Source of the DNA: Apostichopus japonicus
Lineage: Eukaryota > Echinodermata > Holothuroidea > Aspidochirotida > Stichopodidae
Direction of reading: 5' to 3'
Assembly (NCBI RefSeq): GCF_037975245.1
Contig: NC_092575.1
Location: 26,252,841 to 26,316,840 of the forward strand
DNA length: 64,000 bases
The number at the start of each line of letters is the position of its first letter. Position 1 is the stretch's first letter. Under the pieces are notes generated by a model. The model made no database searches. It was given only the letters and a program-made list of their open reading frames with translations, and was not told where the DNA came from. Of this stretch, positions 1-13,966 are shown piece by piece. Made by a program: the position numbers and the translations under genes.

Positions 1-460
1 TTAATCAAGAGGAATTTTATACTAGTGACTAATAATTAGTAAGCAATGTTAAAATAAATAACAATTCTCAACATTAAAACGCTATAGAAATATGCCCTTT
101 GCAAATCACAGGTGATATATGTTCTGTTCCTTTATTAACAGATCTATTTATTCTAAAAAGGTTCTTTTCACTGTGAAAAGGTATTTTTTGTGGCATGAAA
201 TAGTTATCTTTCGGCAGGGTTCATATTATGTTATTTTCTGAACATTGCAGTAAATGAACCCACCCATTGTATGTTAAGCATTCTGTGGTTTCAGTCAGTC
301 TTTTCAGTCAATTAACATTTTCTTGCTGTCAAGGTAAAGTAGTATGCAATTACCTCTTTGTTTAATTAACAAGACATATCATGTTGCATTGTGCCTGGAT
401 CAAAAACAACAGTTAACTTAAATTTATGTGCATTTTGTGTACGACATTTTGTAGTTTTGG
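1..460. other. AT-rich non-coding sequence
   Basis: No open frame, repeat or motif is recognised. Confidence 0.6.
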
Positions 461-670
461 TTCCTTGCTGAAAGCAAAGGAACCTTTGTAATCAGGTCGG
501 TGTGTGTGGGTGTATATGTGTATGTGTGTGACACTTAAGTTTTTATGCACGATAACTCAACAAGGGCTATGATTGATCAATGCTATATTTGGTGGGTGGG
601 TGGGTGGTCCATAATTTGTTGATAAAAATATTGATTTTGGTGCTCATATCATGAATATTAATGAGGTCAC
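461..670. repeat. End fragment of the same TIR repeat family
   Basis: TTCCTTGCTGAAAGCAAAGG followed by a GT-rich stretch and ATAACTCAACAAGG matches the reverse complement of 4980-5081 in order: terminus, GT microsatellite, then ACACTT and a CTCAACAA block. The opposite end was not found, so this is a fragment. Confidence 0.5.
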
Positions 671-1975
671 AGGGTTAAACCTACAGTAGACAACCATAAG
701 TCACAGTCCCATCAAAAGTGAGTGTGTTATTGATAGGTAGCTTACACATGGTGATGTGTGTTACAATTGATAACGTGTGTATTTATGAGGTGTGGCTTTG
801 TAAGGCAATTATTGATCTTGCTTCATCATTACATACTTGGAGTGTTCCCTGTTAATCAATGAGCAGCAGCAGGAACCATGAAATGTTTTCATTCTGGTTG
901 ACAGTACCTTGCCATGCCAAATGTATCTTGGAAATACCATAGCTGGTTGTGTTTCATATGTAAATTAGTATGTGTGCTTTGTGCTTGCTTATTTCTACTT
1001 ACGATCTAGTTGCTGGAAAAAAGCAGTGATTTGTTTTGTTATTCAAGTGATATCAAAGCATATTTGTGGTGAATAAAGGCAATACTTTAATCTGGTGACA
1101 GTGCAACAAGAGGACTGTACTTGGTGATTTCAATAAACTCAAGTCGCAATTGATAATGGTATTTGGTTGTTTATTTCATTAACTATTATTGACAGATGGA
1201 TAAAAATCCACATTCTTGACATTTTTATTATTACGGAAGGGACTCCGTCAGCATGTCTACAGCACATACTGAGCAGAACATTTTGGGTGTGTCTCCCCTG
1301 GGGATACTGAGCAGAACATTTTGGGTGTGTCTCCCCTGCCCCCCCCCCTATCTGTCATACCCTCACACTGGATGTGAATGACTTTGCAAGTGTGGGGGTC
1401 CATGTTTAATGTTACCACAAAAAACATGACCCTCTAGGGAGGCTGATTTATTTATAACATTTCCACTTTGCCCCCTCCCCCATACCCAAGTGTTTTCGTA
1501 GGGAAAACTCGGAAAGTTGCACCTACAACAGCACTCCTATAATGCTAACAACAGCCCGATCATTTAAGTTTGGAAAAGGCAATGGTCAGGCAAAACTCTT
1601 CTTCGCACCAACATCATGCAGTATACTACTGCCAAGGGGAGTGGGGGGGGGGTATCAATAACCTCTCATAGGTTGGTCTGATAGGATGAAGAATCTCAAC
1701 ACTTTAAGGCTTATAGCTTTGAAATATGACAGGTTATGTATCTTACATTAATGTAAACAAAAAGGTATACATGGCTCTGAATGTAAGTAGAACATAAATT
1801 AGCTCTAAATGTAAGCTAACAAGAGCGCCCTCTACTAATATTTATTTGTTCCTTGGCCACATTTGCATGCCATTTTAATCACGGGACATTTTAAATCGGG
1901 CAAGACTATAAACAATAGTGAGTCCCATCTGTGGTCTTGTACCAACAACATAAGTTCAAAGTCAACGTGGCCTCC
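671..1975. other. Non-coding stretch with plus-strand AATAAA words
   Basis: AATAAA occurs near 1071 and 1131, which would suit 3' ends of a plus-strand transcript. No coding region precedes them inside the window. C- and G-runs occur at 1337 and 1645. Confidence 0.5.
1266..1338 (+). repeat. Short tandem duplication, about 38-bp period
   Basis: ATACTGAGCAGAACATTTTG plus GGTGTGTCTCCCCTG occurs twice back to back, followed by a C-run. It is an isolated short duplication. Confidence 0.85.
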
Positions 1976-2646
1976 CACTGTGGCGTAGCCAACATTCAAT
2001 TGTTAGGGGGCAAGATTTTTCTTAAGAGGGGTTGATGGTAGGAATTACCAAGAAATTTAACGGGCACCTCGTCTGCACAAATACACATCTAATGGTTCAG
2101 TGGAACATGACACACTTTCACTTAATTTACCTTTATTGCGGAGACAGTCGTCGTGGTTTCTGCATAATTCCGCACAATATGAAAATGATACAGTGAATAA
2201 ATTTGCTACTCTAATTCACAAGATGCCCAGATTCCCACAGAAACAAGTTTCACTAGGCCTATAGGACCTATACGTGCAGTGAATATTCTCCAGAAGTGGC
2301 ATCATTGGTCGCTGAAAATAAACATGGGTTGCTAGCGTTAGTTTGTAACGGTTATACAACTGGCCAAATTATTGGCGCTTTTTCTGTAGGACGATATTGT
2401 GGGTATGATGAAGGCCCAAAATGTATAATATTTCGGTCTGATTACCAAGTTCTGACCTTACATGAAGTATGAACATGAGCCCTGAGGTATGAATACTTGT
2501 GATCAGAACACGAAGAAATGTTAAAAAAAAAGTATAATTTTGAATACATCACTGGATCTCATTTGGGGGGGGGGGGGCAAGACTGTAGCACAAAGCAAAT
2601 TTGAAGAAGAAAAAAAACCTGGCTCCCTCTGGCTACGCCCTAGCTG
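1976..2646. mobile_element. Probable MITE with GGCGTAGCCA ends
   Basis: CACTGTGGCGTAGCCA at the left and TGGCTACGCCCTAGCTG at the right form an imperfect inverted pair of the type often seen at ends of hAT-like MITEs. A poly(G) run (near 2565-2577) lies close to the right end. The target duplication is not clear and there is no coding frame. Confidence 0.5.
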
Positions 2647-4148
2647 TATAGACTCGGAATGATATCATAATTATCTACCCTTTCATTCTCCTCTCAATCC
2701 CTACAATAATGCATTTGATCGTCCTGATCATTGCATCAATGGACCCAGCGAGTCCAATTCTATCACAAACAGTATTTTTATCTATATTTATGACGTTATA
2801 TTGTGGAGCGGTATTTTGCACCAATGTAAACTTTGCCCGACTGGCTTGAAATTCTATATTTAAATAATATAAAGACAAAGCTCAGTTTTGCAATGTCATA
2901 TCGATTGCCTCCGACCTCTGGTAATTTTTTTATTATATTTTTTAAATTTTTGTATGTCTTTTATAACATGCCGCCTTTTATTCAAGTATAAGAAAAGATG
3001 TGAAACTTAAGAAGTAGGTCTAAGAGAAAATGTCATGCTGTATATACGCCACAAATTATCATGCCATTGAATGTTGCATTTCCGACTTATTGACGTTACA
3101 CGACTACGTCACATCCGCTTGGAGTTAAAAGACGGGAAAATCGGGATTTAATTTACAAAACGTACCTTTCCAATTAGCTTTCAAGGTAATTATAAGTTTC
3201 AAGTTCACAAATCTTTCCAGTGCTGTGGGGTTTGCCTTAGAAAGTATTCTTATGAAGCGCCCTCACATGGAGAGCAACTTCCAATGAGCTTATACATGGA
3301 TATCACGTGAAAGCATCGGTCTGCCATAATATGCATTCGGAGGTTCAGCTTCCTATAGACCTCTTCATTTAGACACCATAATTAATCAGGCTAATCCAAA
3401 TGGTAAACCTTTAGGGTGTGGGTTAACGCCATAATTGTTTCGAAAATTCTTTTCGAAGTCGAAATCCTTTCCACTGAATGCCGCACATTTTTAGTTCCAA
3501 CCAAGATTTTGACTTTCTTAAGACTTTAATATTTTGGACATGCCATTCTCCTGTGATTCTGTGACGTTATCACACTCGTTTGGAAGGTGTGGAAGTTTTC
3601 CATAGAAACTATTAGTTCTGCAAGTTTCTTTCGATTTTTAGCCTCAGTTTGAAAATATGGCCAGTTTAGCACTCTAACCTTTAACCTTCTAAACCAGAAA
3701 TGGTATGAGCATCCGTCTCGAATATGTTTGGGAACTAGTGACCCACTAAGCCATACAATTAGAAGATCGGACCCCCACCCCCTTCAAAGACCCCCCCCCC
3801 CCACTCTTACGGAATACCTTTGAGAAAACAGGTGTATTGGACTATATATGCTACAAAACATGTGCATTACTGTGTATAGCTGATCATGTGAAGGTTTATT
3901 TAGAAGCACTCCTTCCTTCCGCAAATTGTTCTCATCTGTTATTGGTATATTTCGAATCAGCCTGCTGAACTTTGGTCCGGTGGTTAGCTATTCAAACATC
4001 TTACATCACTGCTCATTTATTAGCCGTGCTGCTGTGGTATTTTTCTTTATTATTCACTTTTCTTAAAGGATAAGAACATCATTTACAAAAGGGCAATGAG
4101 CAGCCTATAGTAATGAACAAATAAGAAACCAGAAAGTCAAAGATTTAG
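2647..4148. other. Non-coding stretch
   Basis: The short minus-strand frame at 2675-2878 has no protein-like features. A C-run lies near 3790. Nothing else is recognised. Confidence 0.5.
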
Positions 4149-5081
4149 TGATTCCTTGCCGGGCCCATAGGAGAAATTTTGTTAGGGCTTTGATTTCAAC
4201 TAGAGATTTGGATATACCATGTTTGTAGGTTATTCACAGTTTGGGCTGTATTGACCTTCACCAAAACAATAGGGTTATTTAATTGATATGGATCATCGAC
4301 ATACCAAGTACATATCAAAATCTTATTGCTTACTACAAAGATACTGGCCAGAGAGAACCTACAGGAACTCAGCAACTTACGCGAAATGCAGCTCGTACAT
4401 CGGTTTCGTTGCGACAGTTTTGTACGGATGCCTGATCCGGACGACGAAATGATATAGGCTTGTGCATCATGATCGTAATGCAGAAACATGTATGTGATGA
4501 TAGTATGGTCGATGTTGGGTACCGTAGATTGGGTTTTCTGAAAACTACTTCTCTTGACCTCAAAGGAAATTTGACACGCATGAAATTCCACAGCGATTTT
4601 GTTCTCACCAAAGGCAATCTACGTGCTTTGTTTGTACATTAACGCAATTTCACTTTTAGAGTAATTTCTCACAAGATTTTCAGACTTTCACCTCAGATCT
4701 GCTGACCTCACATGGCTGTTGACCCGCGTCCAATATAATAGGGATCTCCTACACAATATGGGCCATCTACATACTAAGTATGAAATCCTTCCAAGTTACC
4801 CCTTCCTACAAGATATTGTGTTTACAAGCAGTTTAAGAGGTTTTTTAGTTTGACCTCTGGTGACCTCAAATGACCTTTGACCTCCACCAAAAACAATAGT
4901 AGTCTTTTTCCTAATATGGGTTACCCATATGAAGAGTATGAGTTACATACAAGCTTCAATTGTTGAGATACGTGTTTACAAGAAAGTGTCTCATACACAC
5001 ACACACCCACGCACGCACGCACACGCACTAACCCACACAATCACCATCGCATTGATTTCTTCAGCCTTTGGCAAGGAATCA
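4149..5081. mobile_element. TIR-bounded repeat carrying AGGTCA half-site units
   Basis: TGATTCCTTGCC at 4149-4160 is matched by the inverted GGCAAGGAATCA at 5070-5081. Inside are degenerate units of about 130 bp that include TGACCTTTGACCTCCACC (4871-4888) and the phrase ACCAAAAACAATAG. A CA/ACGC-rich microsatellite lies at 4995-5035 next to the right end. No target duplication and no coding capacity were seen. The short open frames here do not resemble a protein. Confidence 0.6.
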
Positions 5082-5339
5082 AAAGAGGCCTCTTTCTGGA
5101 TATAATGCCCCAGAGAACTACAGCAACTGAAATACAATGACTCAGACTTTTCTATTTTATTCCTTTTATTTCAAACCAAAAATATAGTATAAATGTAAAA
5201 ATACACGAGGTACACAAAATATGAATATATAGGGTAAGAGAAAAGATGTGATAAGGAGCTTGAAATAAACTTGATTGAAATGTACTGTAAAAGTCATTAC
5301 AATCCCAGTTACCTATACCACTCCACCCCCTCCGAAGAC

Positions 5340-5596
5340 TTAATAATAGAAATATTGATGATAATGATGATAATGACGATAATAATAGTAACAACAACAA
5401 TAATAATTAGAATGATGATGATAAAGATAACAATAGTAATCATAGTAACAACAACAACAAAAATAATAATAGCAATAAGAATGATGAGGATGACAATGAC
5501 GATAATCATAATAAAAGTAATAATAGTAAAAACAACAACAATAATAATAATAACAACAATAAGAATGACGATGAATAATAATAATAATAATAATAA
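5340..5596. repeat. Imperfect AAT/GAT/ACA trinucleotide microsatellite
   Basis: A stretch of about 255 bp of mixed AAT, AAC, GAT and AGT triplets, ending in a purer AAT run at 5573-5596. Open frames on both strands are low-complexity artefacts. Confidence 0.9.
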
Positions 5597-5599
5597 AAG

Positions 5600-8549
5600 G
5601 CATTTATACATTAAGTTGCCCATGGATTGGTGTACCTGAAACTCTCGACCTGCCCACCCTCCCTCACATCACCCCTCCGCTTTTCTTAATGGATGTGTGC
5701 AAGTAACCATGGTTCACTATTTCACTCAACAAATGCTGCAACATGCTTGGACCACAGAAACACTGAGTGCTCCAAACCACCGTACTTCAGATGTTGTCAG
5801 CAACTGTTTCCATCGTCGAGGCATTTCAAGTAACACACTTTGCATTGAATTGGTGCCTTCATGAATAAAATGTAGTAAAATAAACGAATAGTTAGGAAGC
5901 AATACAATATATTTCGTAGATTTCAGGAAGTTAAGAAAACAAAATTAACAACTGTTCATAACTTTCTGCAGATCATTTCTCATGTTTTTGCTTTGTCGTG
6001 GCTCCTGCTTCAAGGTGTCCTTGTTATTACAGGGTATTAAACAAAGTCATTGCCCACGAAACCATGAGTATGATGCATTGAATTCAATGAATTTTTAATT
6101 ATTTCTAGAAGTATAGAACAAATTAAAACCATGGGATAAACACAATCATTTCACATACTGAAAGGTGCCTTGTACTTACTGCATTGGTCAGGAGAGAAAA
6201 CCCATAGGTTACCTTCATGTTTAAAGTTAAGCCTCTATTTTTCCATTTCTTCTTTGTTATAAGTGATTTGCTTGTAATACTATCAAGAATATTGTTTCCC
6301 AGAAGACATACTGTGTTTATGCTTCTAATTGGCAACACCTATCAGTTTTAGTCAGATACCTCCAGCCCCTCAACCTCCACCCTAAAGTACTACAAAGTGC
6401 TTACTGGCAGGTGGTGGTTCCCAGTGTCAGCCACTATAGAATAACAATACTTGTTCATACTTTTGGGGGTATTTTGGAACAGAGATTAGTCGAACTTTTG
6501 GCTTTAAAGGTAGTCAGTATAGGCCCCAAATTCTAGCATGCTATAACTGCTAGAAGTTTTCAAAAAGTACTTTCCTGGAGGTCTTTACTATACAAACTGT
6601 TCTCAGAATTTTTTAAGGAACACACAAGATGACTAAATGTCCCAGTTAGGAATTTTCCTCAAAGTTTGTAATAAAAATTTTTAAAGAATATTGACCAAAG
6701 GTGACCATATTTGAATATCTAGCATAGTTAGCCAATAAAGTACACCTTTAAGAGGAACCCCACCTGGAATTAGTGATTTACTTCAAACACTCTCAATGCA
6801 TATCTACTTTCTTTTAACCGGGCCTCTATATTGCACAAAACTTTTTACTCATTAACTTTTTCCTTGCAAGAATATAAAGAAATTACAAGAGACCTTTACA
6901 TAGCCACAGGAACAGTGACACCAATTTATGTGTTCATTATGCTGTCCCCAATTCTCCATAGGCTAAATGTATGCTGTGTCCAATTTCCATTTACCAGTTT
7001 CAGTATTAAACACTTCTGGGGTGGTACAGTGCCCTAAAATGGACAAAAACTAGACAGATAATATATGTGATTCAGTGACTAATGCATGTCCTTAATGGAA
7101 AACTGGGGAACACAGAATAGCAAATACGAAGGGAGAATTTATGGAGAACACTATACAAGATGAACATTGTTCATGATAACTTTATCTGGGGTGGTTAGGT
7201 GCAAAGTTAAGCACAAATGGATTACATACAAGTGAAAATATCGGTTTTTTTCCAGTCATCTAATGGTGCTTATGAACACATTGGCTTTACAAGAGGTGCT
7301 CAAAATCATCCAATGTTAGCTCAGCCATGCCAACATGCTGTAATATTTGCATAGTTCAACAATTTGTTTCGCTGATGAGAAATGTATGCCTATGTGTGTA
7401 ATAAAAATTTCTTTTGTTTAAACATATGGGCCTACACTAGCCTATAGAGCATCCGGGTGGGAAACTTCAGGTCCACTAACTACAGACATTTCCATACACA
7501 TGTCTTATGGTGGATAACCAGTTTGCTGAAAGCTGTTCTTCTCTATAATAGTTATCTGTTCCAGTAGTTCCAAAGTCTGAGATGGCAACATCCAGACACA
7601 TTTTCTTTAAACAGTTTTTGTTGCTGTTTAATCTGAAGTTAGCTGCCGAGCTAACAACTCATTTTGAGCCTTTCATTGGAACACCAGTGGATGGTCTATA
7701 ATGAAGTCATGATAACTTTAAAATTACCCCTACTGTTCGCATTTGTTATGTAGAGTGATTGACACTAGAAAGCTAGATTACTGTATCACAAAGAAAATTC
7801 CTATGTAGACAATGTGAGGAAATTCAACGAGAGCTTTGCCATTGAAAAATCCTGTAATTCCTTTTGTTACAAGTCTCATGATGGTGCCGAATACTTGACC
7901 TTCTTTTTGGAAACTGTATGGCTGTATGATATCTGTTGATGGAATTGAACCATCTGCTGAATGAATTCTGCATCACCAGAACAGATTATATAATGGCCTA
8001 ACAAGTTCCAAAAAGAAAAAAATCAATTTGGTCTATGTTTCTAGCACCTGGAACTTTAAAACTGAAGTCCAATTTTGGAGTTGAATGTCAAAGAACAAAT
8101 CATACCTCAATACAATTGCCACACATACTGTAGGGAATGAAACTTTGGAGAACCATCAGCAGGGGGATGAATGTATGAATATGATGAATGTGGAGTAAGT
8201 CATGGATGTGGAGTAACTCTCCACTATATGGAAAATACATTGCATTCCACACAGCCCACCTATTTTGAGAAGACTTCATCAGGGGAAGAATAATCTTGTG
8301 CAACCTTTAAAATGTTTTTTTTTGCAGACAATGTTATTAATGGCACAATCAATTTACAACGAATATCATTACATGTACAGGCCTATTGAAGTTCAATGAG
8401 TTTACACAGTTGGAGACCATTGCATTTCAATATCTCAATCAGACCTTTGTTTGTCTTCAAATCTATCATATTTCTGAAATATCATGGGGAAGTAGGAATA
8501 ATATCTTCTTGTTTGAACAAATGTAGGACTGGAGAAGAAACATTATATA
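5600..8549. other. Non-coding stretch
   Basis: Only short frames with no recognisable similarity are present, and there are no obvious repeats. It could be intronic, but no splice-bounded exon was recognised. Confidence 0.5.
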
Positions 8550-8557
8550 GCCTAGAC

Positions 8558-9056
8558 CAGGGTTGTCCAACCTACGGCCCGCGGGCCACAGTCCGACCGG
8601 CCTCAGGGCTGCGTCCGGCCCGCCAGAGATTATCTACGGTGCGAAATTTTTGTGAGCAGATATATTGATAACAATTTGAAGCTATATAATCATCATCCGA
8701 ACCTTCTGCGTCCAAAAAACTGCATACAGGTCAGTTTTTGTGACACTCTCTCAGTGGAGGGGGGGGGGGGGAGGGGCGGGCGGCTGAACTTTATTCATCC
8801 GTTTTATCAGGACGGAAAATAAATCAGTAGTACCATCAGGGCCTGACTTTAGAATCCGTACCATATGAATGTGAAAGCTTACTTCGAATCGGCAGAATAA
8901 CAAACTGTATAATCAGTGCGCTCTGCTCGCAGTGCTCACATTTTGTTGCCTTGGGCTTCGGGCAAAAAATCGAGCGTAGACTAGGGTTCATGCGGCCCCC
9001 TCCTTCATCATAATCATTCCATGTGGCCCTCCTCTGCAAAAGGTTGGACAACCCTG
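8558..9056. mobile_element. Non-autonomous hAT transposon (MITE) with perfect 8-bp target duplication
   Basis: The 499-bp element starts CAGGGTTGTCCAACCT and ends with the inverted AGGTTGGACAACCCTG. It is flanked on both sides by the 8-bp duplication GCCTAGAC (8550-8557 and 9057-9064). The CAGGG terminus and the 8-bp duplication are diagnostic of the hAT superfamily. The subterminal region is GC-rich (CGGCCCGCGGGCCAC). There is no transposase reading frame, so movement would need a transposase supplied from elsewhere. The perfect duplication suggests a fairly recent insertion. Confidence 0.92.
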
Positions 9057-9064
9057 GCCTAGAC

Positions 9065-10945
9065 CTACCTGCCTGGAAGATCCACATGAATCTTCAACAC
9101 GTCCCTCATCATGAGTTTGGTTTTCAGATAAATAGGTACAGGTGCCATACGAGCTGTAAACGTTAGGCCTTTGCCTATTTAATTATTAGGGCCTAGCCTA
9201 CTCCAGTCTCACGTCTCAGTGTGTAACTGACTCATATGGACGAATTGTCAATTTGTCAAGTAACGCAATAACGTTATTTTGTGAAAATCCGACCACTTTT
9301 ACCTGCTAGTCCTCGGCACAGTCACCGGGCACACATGCATTGCGTTCATATCAAAAATAGGAACTGAAGCCTTGACTTTGGTTGTTCAGCGTAATAAAGT
9401 GACTGTAACTAGTATAGGCCTTGGCTATTAGTGCGTAATTCCATGTACACTACTGAAACCGGGATCGGCATAAGTTTACACAAGGGCGCAGACATGTTGT
9501 TTATCCAGGAAATGCCTGCGATTGGCTGAAACCCCAAACCTTCTTTAAGATCTATTTTGATTGGTGCTAACACTCTGTGACAACGTCGTAGTGGTAACTA
9601 GGTACGGAATCGGCAGACAGCACTTCGCATTATCCTAAACGAAATAACTTTACCTCACTCGTTTAGTAACTTTACCTCACTCGTTTAATATCTGATGTTT
9701 TGAAAAGAATGCCTGTTCAGCCTATGGATGCACACACCGGGATGTTCGTGGAAAACGAGAAAAGGGGTTAAACTTTCACAGGTAGGCTATGCCGATTACC
9801 TGGGATGGGAATTCTAGTTAGTCTTTTGTACTACGTTGTATGCACTGGCGAGAATATGGACGTGTTTCGCGAAAGAAATAAGTAACATGATAAGTAACAT
9901 TAGCTTTTCGACATATTTAGGTCTACTTGCATCAAAGTACAGTTTTCAGTACACTGCGTGACGTACTGAATACATGAGGAATTATGTGTAGCTTAATAAT
10001 TGAAAGGGTATACATAGGCTTACCACCTAACTCAGTTTTGAAAACAGAGTTGTTGCCTAACTCAAGGCACAAGCCTAAGCTTGACTTATTTGGAAATTTG
10101 AAGCCTCTCCTTTTATGAATGAGTATTACTAAGGACAGGTTACAATTCAATTGGTTAAATTATTTCGTTTCTACAGATGAATTTTATATTTATATTAAAA
10201 ATTTCAATGTTTTGTTTATGTAATTTGCAGATTACTCCAACTCGTAACTCGTAAGCCACCATCTGCAAGACGATCCAGCCCAATCCCAAGTACAAAACAT
10301 GAATTACCAAATGCGGAGTGCAGTGAACATGGAGTACCCCTGGAGATCCTACATATGCTATAATGGAGTCTCCTAGAAAGCTAAAGCGCAAAATACCCGA
10401 CATCACATACATTTTCATGCATACTGGGTTGAAACTATTTATCTTTTCATTCTTTTTATGTCAAGAGACATGTTCAAGGGCATAAGAGACCTCATTGAGA
10501 AAGTTTCATGAGAGCAATATAAGCAGAAAGACATGACAGTAATCACACATGGGGGAACATGGGGGATGTGGCTGAACATTCCTAGTGTTAAAATGATAGA
10601 ACTTATAGTAAAGATTTTGTCAGTACTTTTTAGGCTCTGTTGCCATCATAATTATCACATTTCTGCCATCCAATCATACAGTTAATGAAGAAGAAGTTTA
10701 AGTTTCATTATGTTTTTAAACAATATGGAAACATTTCTCTGACCTCTAGTGGCAAAACATCTCGTGATTTCTATTGTTTGGTGTTGAAGTTCTTGCCGGA
10801 ATTTGTTTTTGTATAGGTTAAATGATAATTTTCAAGCACTAGAAGCATTTCATGGATTTGCAGGTTCCACCCTATGTATTGTTTTACTTTTTATACATAA
10901 GGACCTTACCTTTATAGTCTTTTTGGAAAGTTTCATGACATTTGT
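9065..10945. other. Non-coding stretch with a CpG-containing segment
   Basis: 9230-9620 has more CpG than its surroundings and two CCAAT boxes on the minus strand (GATTGGCTG near 9521 and GATTGGTGC near 9559), so it may be promoter-like. No exon was recognised. Confidence 0.4.
9646..9688 (+). repeat. Two copies of TAACTTTACCTCACTCGTTT
   Basis: A perfect short direct duplication separated by about 20 bases in otherwise unique sequence. Confidence 0.85.
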
Positions 10946-11345
10946 AACCACCAGAAGCATTGCACTGACTTCCTCTGCCCATACTGTAATGTTTTTAGAT
11001 TATGAAATGTGAAGTTCTTGCCATTATACTTTTTTTAACAATATTTTTATAATAGTCTTTTATATGTGAAGTTCTTGCTGATTTACTTTAATATTTTTTT
11101 TATAAATTTTAACCACCAGAAGCATTGCACTGACTTCCTCTGCCCATACTGTAATGTTTTCAGATTATGAAATGTGAAGTTCTTACCATTATACATTTCT
11201 TAACAATATTTTTATAATATTCTTTTATATGTGAAGTTCTTGCTGATTTACTTTTATATATTTTTATAAATTTTAACCACCAGAAACATTGCATTGACTT
11301 CCAGGGTCCCGAGTGTAATGATTTTAAATTTTCTGGAAATGAAGT
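10946..11345. repeat. Tandem repeat with a 165-bp period, about 2.4 copies
   Basis: AACCACCAGAAGCATTGCAC starts at 10,946, 11,111 and 11,275 (AAACATTGCAT in the last). Units also share ATTATGAAATGTGAAGTTCT. The third copy is diverged and incomplete. Confidence 0.9.
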
Positions 11346-11970
11346 TCTTGTTGGACTTTTTAAGTGCTAACAAGTCACTACAATCAATACTATTACAACT
11401 GTGTCACTTGAACTGAATATATTTAAAGAAAAGGATATTTGTTTCCATTATGTGCTTTCATAGTTTACCTTGTCGGTTCTCTATTTGTAATCATTTAAGG
11501 GTAAAGCTGAAACTGCAAGCACCCAACCAGTAAAGACAATAGCATTATAGCATAAACATGAAATACCACAGTTTATGACTCACGAGATTGCTCTTAGACT
11601 ACAACTGTTTGAAAACTTCGAATTTTTGATTCCCCTCCACCCCCCCTCCCCTCCACACCAACCCCTCAATGTTGCTTTCGACCAAGAATATATTCGGAAA
11701 GGCTTTTGAGTTGTCCATATTGATCTGCTTTTGCAACCCTCATTTTACTTGGTCAATTAACCGCAATAAAAAATCAATCTAATATTGAGTACGGGGGCAC
11801 GTCTCCCGACCACCTCCCCCCCCCACCACCTCAGTGACACACACCTAATATCAGCGCCCCTTCTCTTGTCTTGGATACTTTCTGTCTACAAGAAAACAGT
11901 CATTAAATCAACGTTCAAATATCGCTAGCATACAAAATCAGTGAACTGTATCGCTCTTCTTGGGTGAACA
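11346..11970. other. Non-coding stretch with C-rich runs
   Basis: C-rich segments at about 11,636-11,665 and 11,805-11,830. Nothing else is recognised. Confidence 0.5.
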
Positions 11971-12012
11971 AACATGGCGGACAGTAACTTCCGGTGGCTT
12001 CACAGAGTAGGC
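11971..12012 (+). promoter_or_regulatory. YY1/ETS-type initiator with a possible first coding exon
   Basis: AACATGGCGGAC followed by ACTTCCGG resembles the YY1 and ETS pair found at TATA-less housekeeping start sites. The ATG at 11,974 opens MADSNFRWLHR and meets a possible splice donor AGA|GTAGGC at 12,006/12,007. There is no further coding support. Confidence 0.3.
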
Positions 12013-12281
12013 CTGTTGCTCCAATCCAGTTAGTGTACAGATCAGTGGGATAGTCCGACGCCATTACAAAACCGGGCAAATTTTGCGCAAGATGTCAATG
12101 TCGTCTGCTCACTGTTTACCTTCTCTATTTCATTTTTTCTTTCCCTCTAATGTTTTGAATAAACAAATAAACGAGCGCCACTGATTGGCGACGCATATCA
12201 AAAAATGGTTCTCACTAATTTGCACTTTTCAGATTGAGGAAATGGGACAAAGGGGGGCGGGGGGGAGGGCACTTTTAACAC

Positions 12282-13139
<858 letters not shown>

Positions 13140-13259
13140 GCAAGGTAATTAACCATTCCCACAAAATATATATCTTCTTTGCAGACGATGACCAAACCTT
13201 CATAGCTGTCAGTTGAACATTCGTCACCATAGCAACGAAGAGAGCGACTTCAACGTTAA

Positions 13260-13607
13260 AGGCATTGAAGACTGGCCCCAAACAGCGTGCCGCCGTCTTT
13301 AAAAAGTTAACTTTCCCTTGCTTGCAAATTAAGTTTTTCTCTTGTCGCTACAAAATGCAGACAGTAATGAAACGTGATACCTTGTTATCTTTAGCTGGAC
13401 CTGAAATGTCCATCGCTGTATCGTTTGTACACTGTGCTGTGGGTATTGCGGGAGCTGTATGTACTGACTGTACACTAGTGACTAAGCTAGCTGTGTGTGT
13501 ATTTTCTGCGATCGATGGTGGTGTCTAACACTTCTGTTACACCTCATTCAAAACTAGGTCAGATTACTGGCATTAGACGTTTCTTTTTGCGCGAGTCTTC
13601 ACACGCT
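13260..13607. mobile_element. 348-bp MITE flanked by TTAA
   Basis: Terminal inverted repeats AGGCATTGAAGACT and AGTCTTCACACGCT (imperfect) bound the element. It is flanked exactly by TTAA at 13,256-13,259 and 13,608-13,611. TTAA target duplications are characteristic of piggyBac and Kolobok transposons. It has no coding capacity. A second copy lies 3.5 kb downstream. Confidence 0.8.
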
Positions 13608-13966
13608 TTAAAAGATCGGAACACGACGTCATCGGCGTAGGTATGTACGCCTACTACTCTAAGTTTCCCCTACGCATAAGAGAAGACGTCTCCCTGTAAG
13701 AGAAGCTTTCTTTGGTGGTCAAAATGCAAGCAAAATGTAACAAACATGCAATTATTTTTAACTTGTTATCTTATCAGAGGGTAACGCACTTCTTTTTCGA
13801 TTGGACGACCTACACAGTGGTACTTAACACAAATCCTGATAAGCATACAAAATTGTTAAGGCCGCGCGGATCCAGCAACTGCCATTTTGCAGCAAACATG
13901 ATGTGGATAATAGAGGGCGTATTATCACAACACCAAAATTAATCAATCAGTATACTCTACGAATAG

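Noticed and set aside
5271-5639. Ile/Thr/Met-rich frames on both strands
   Set aside because: Translation of an imperfect trinucleotide microsatellite.
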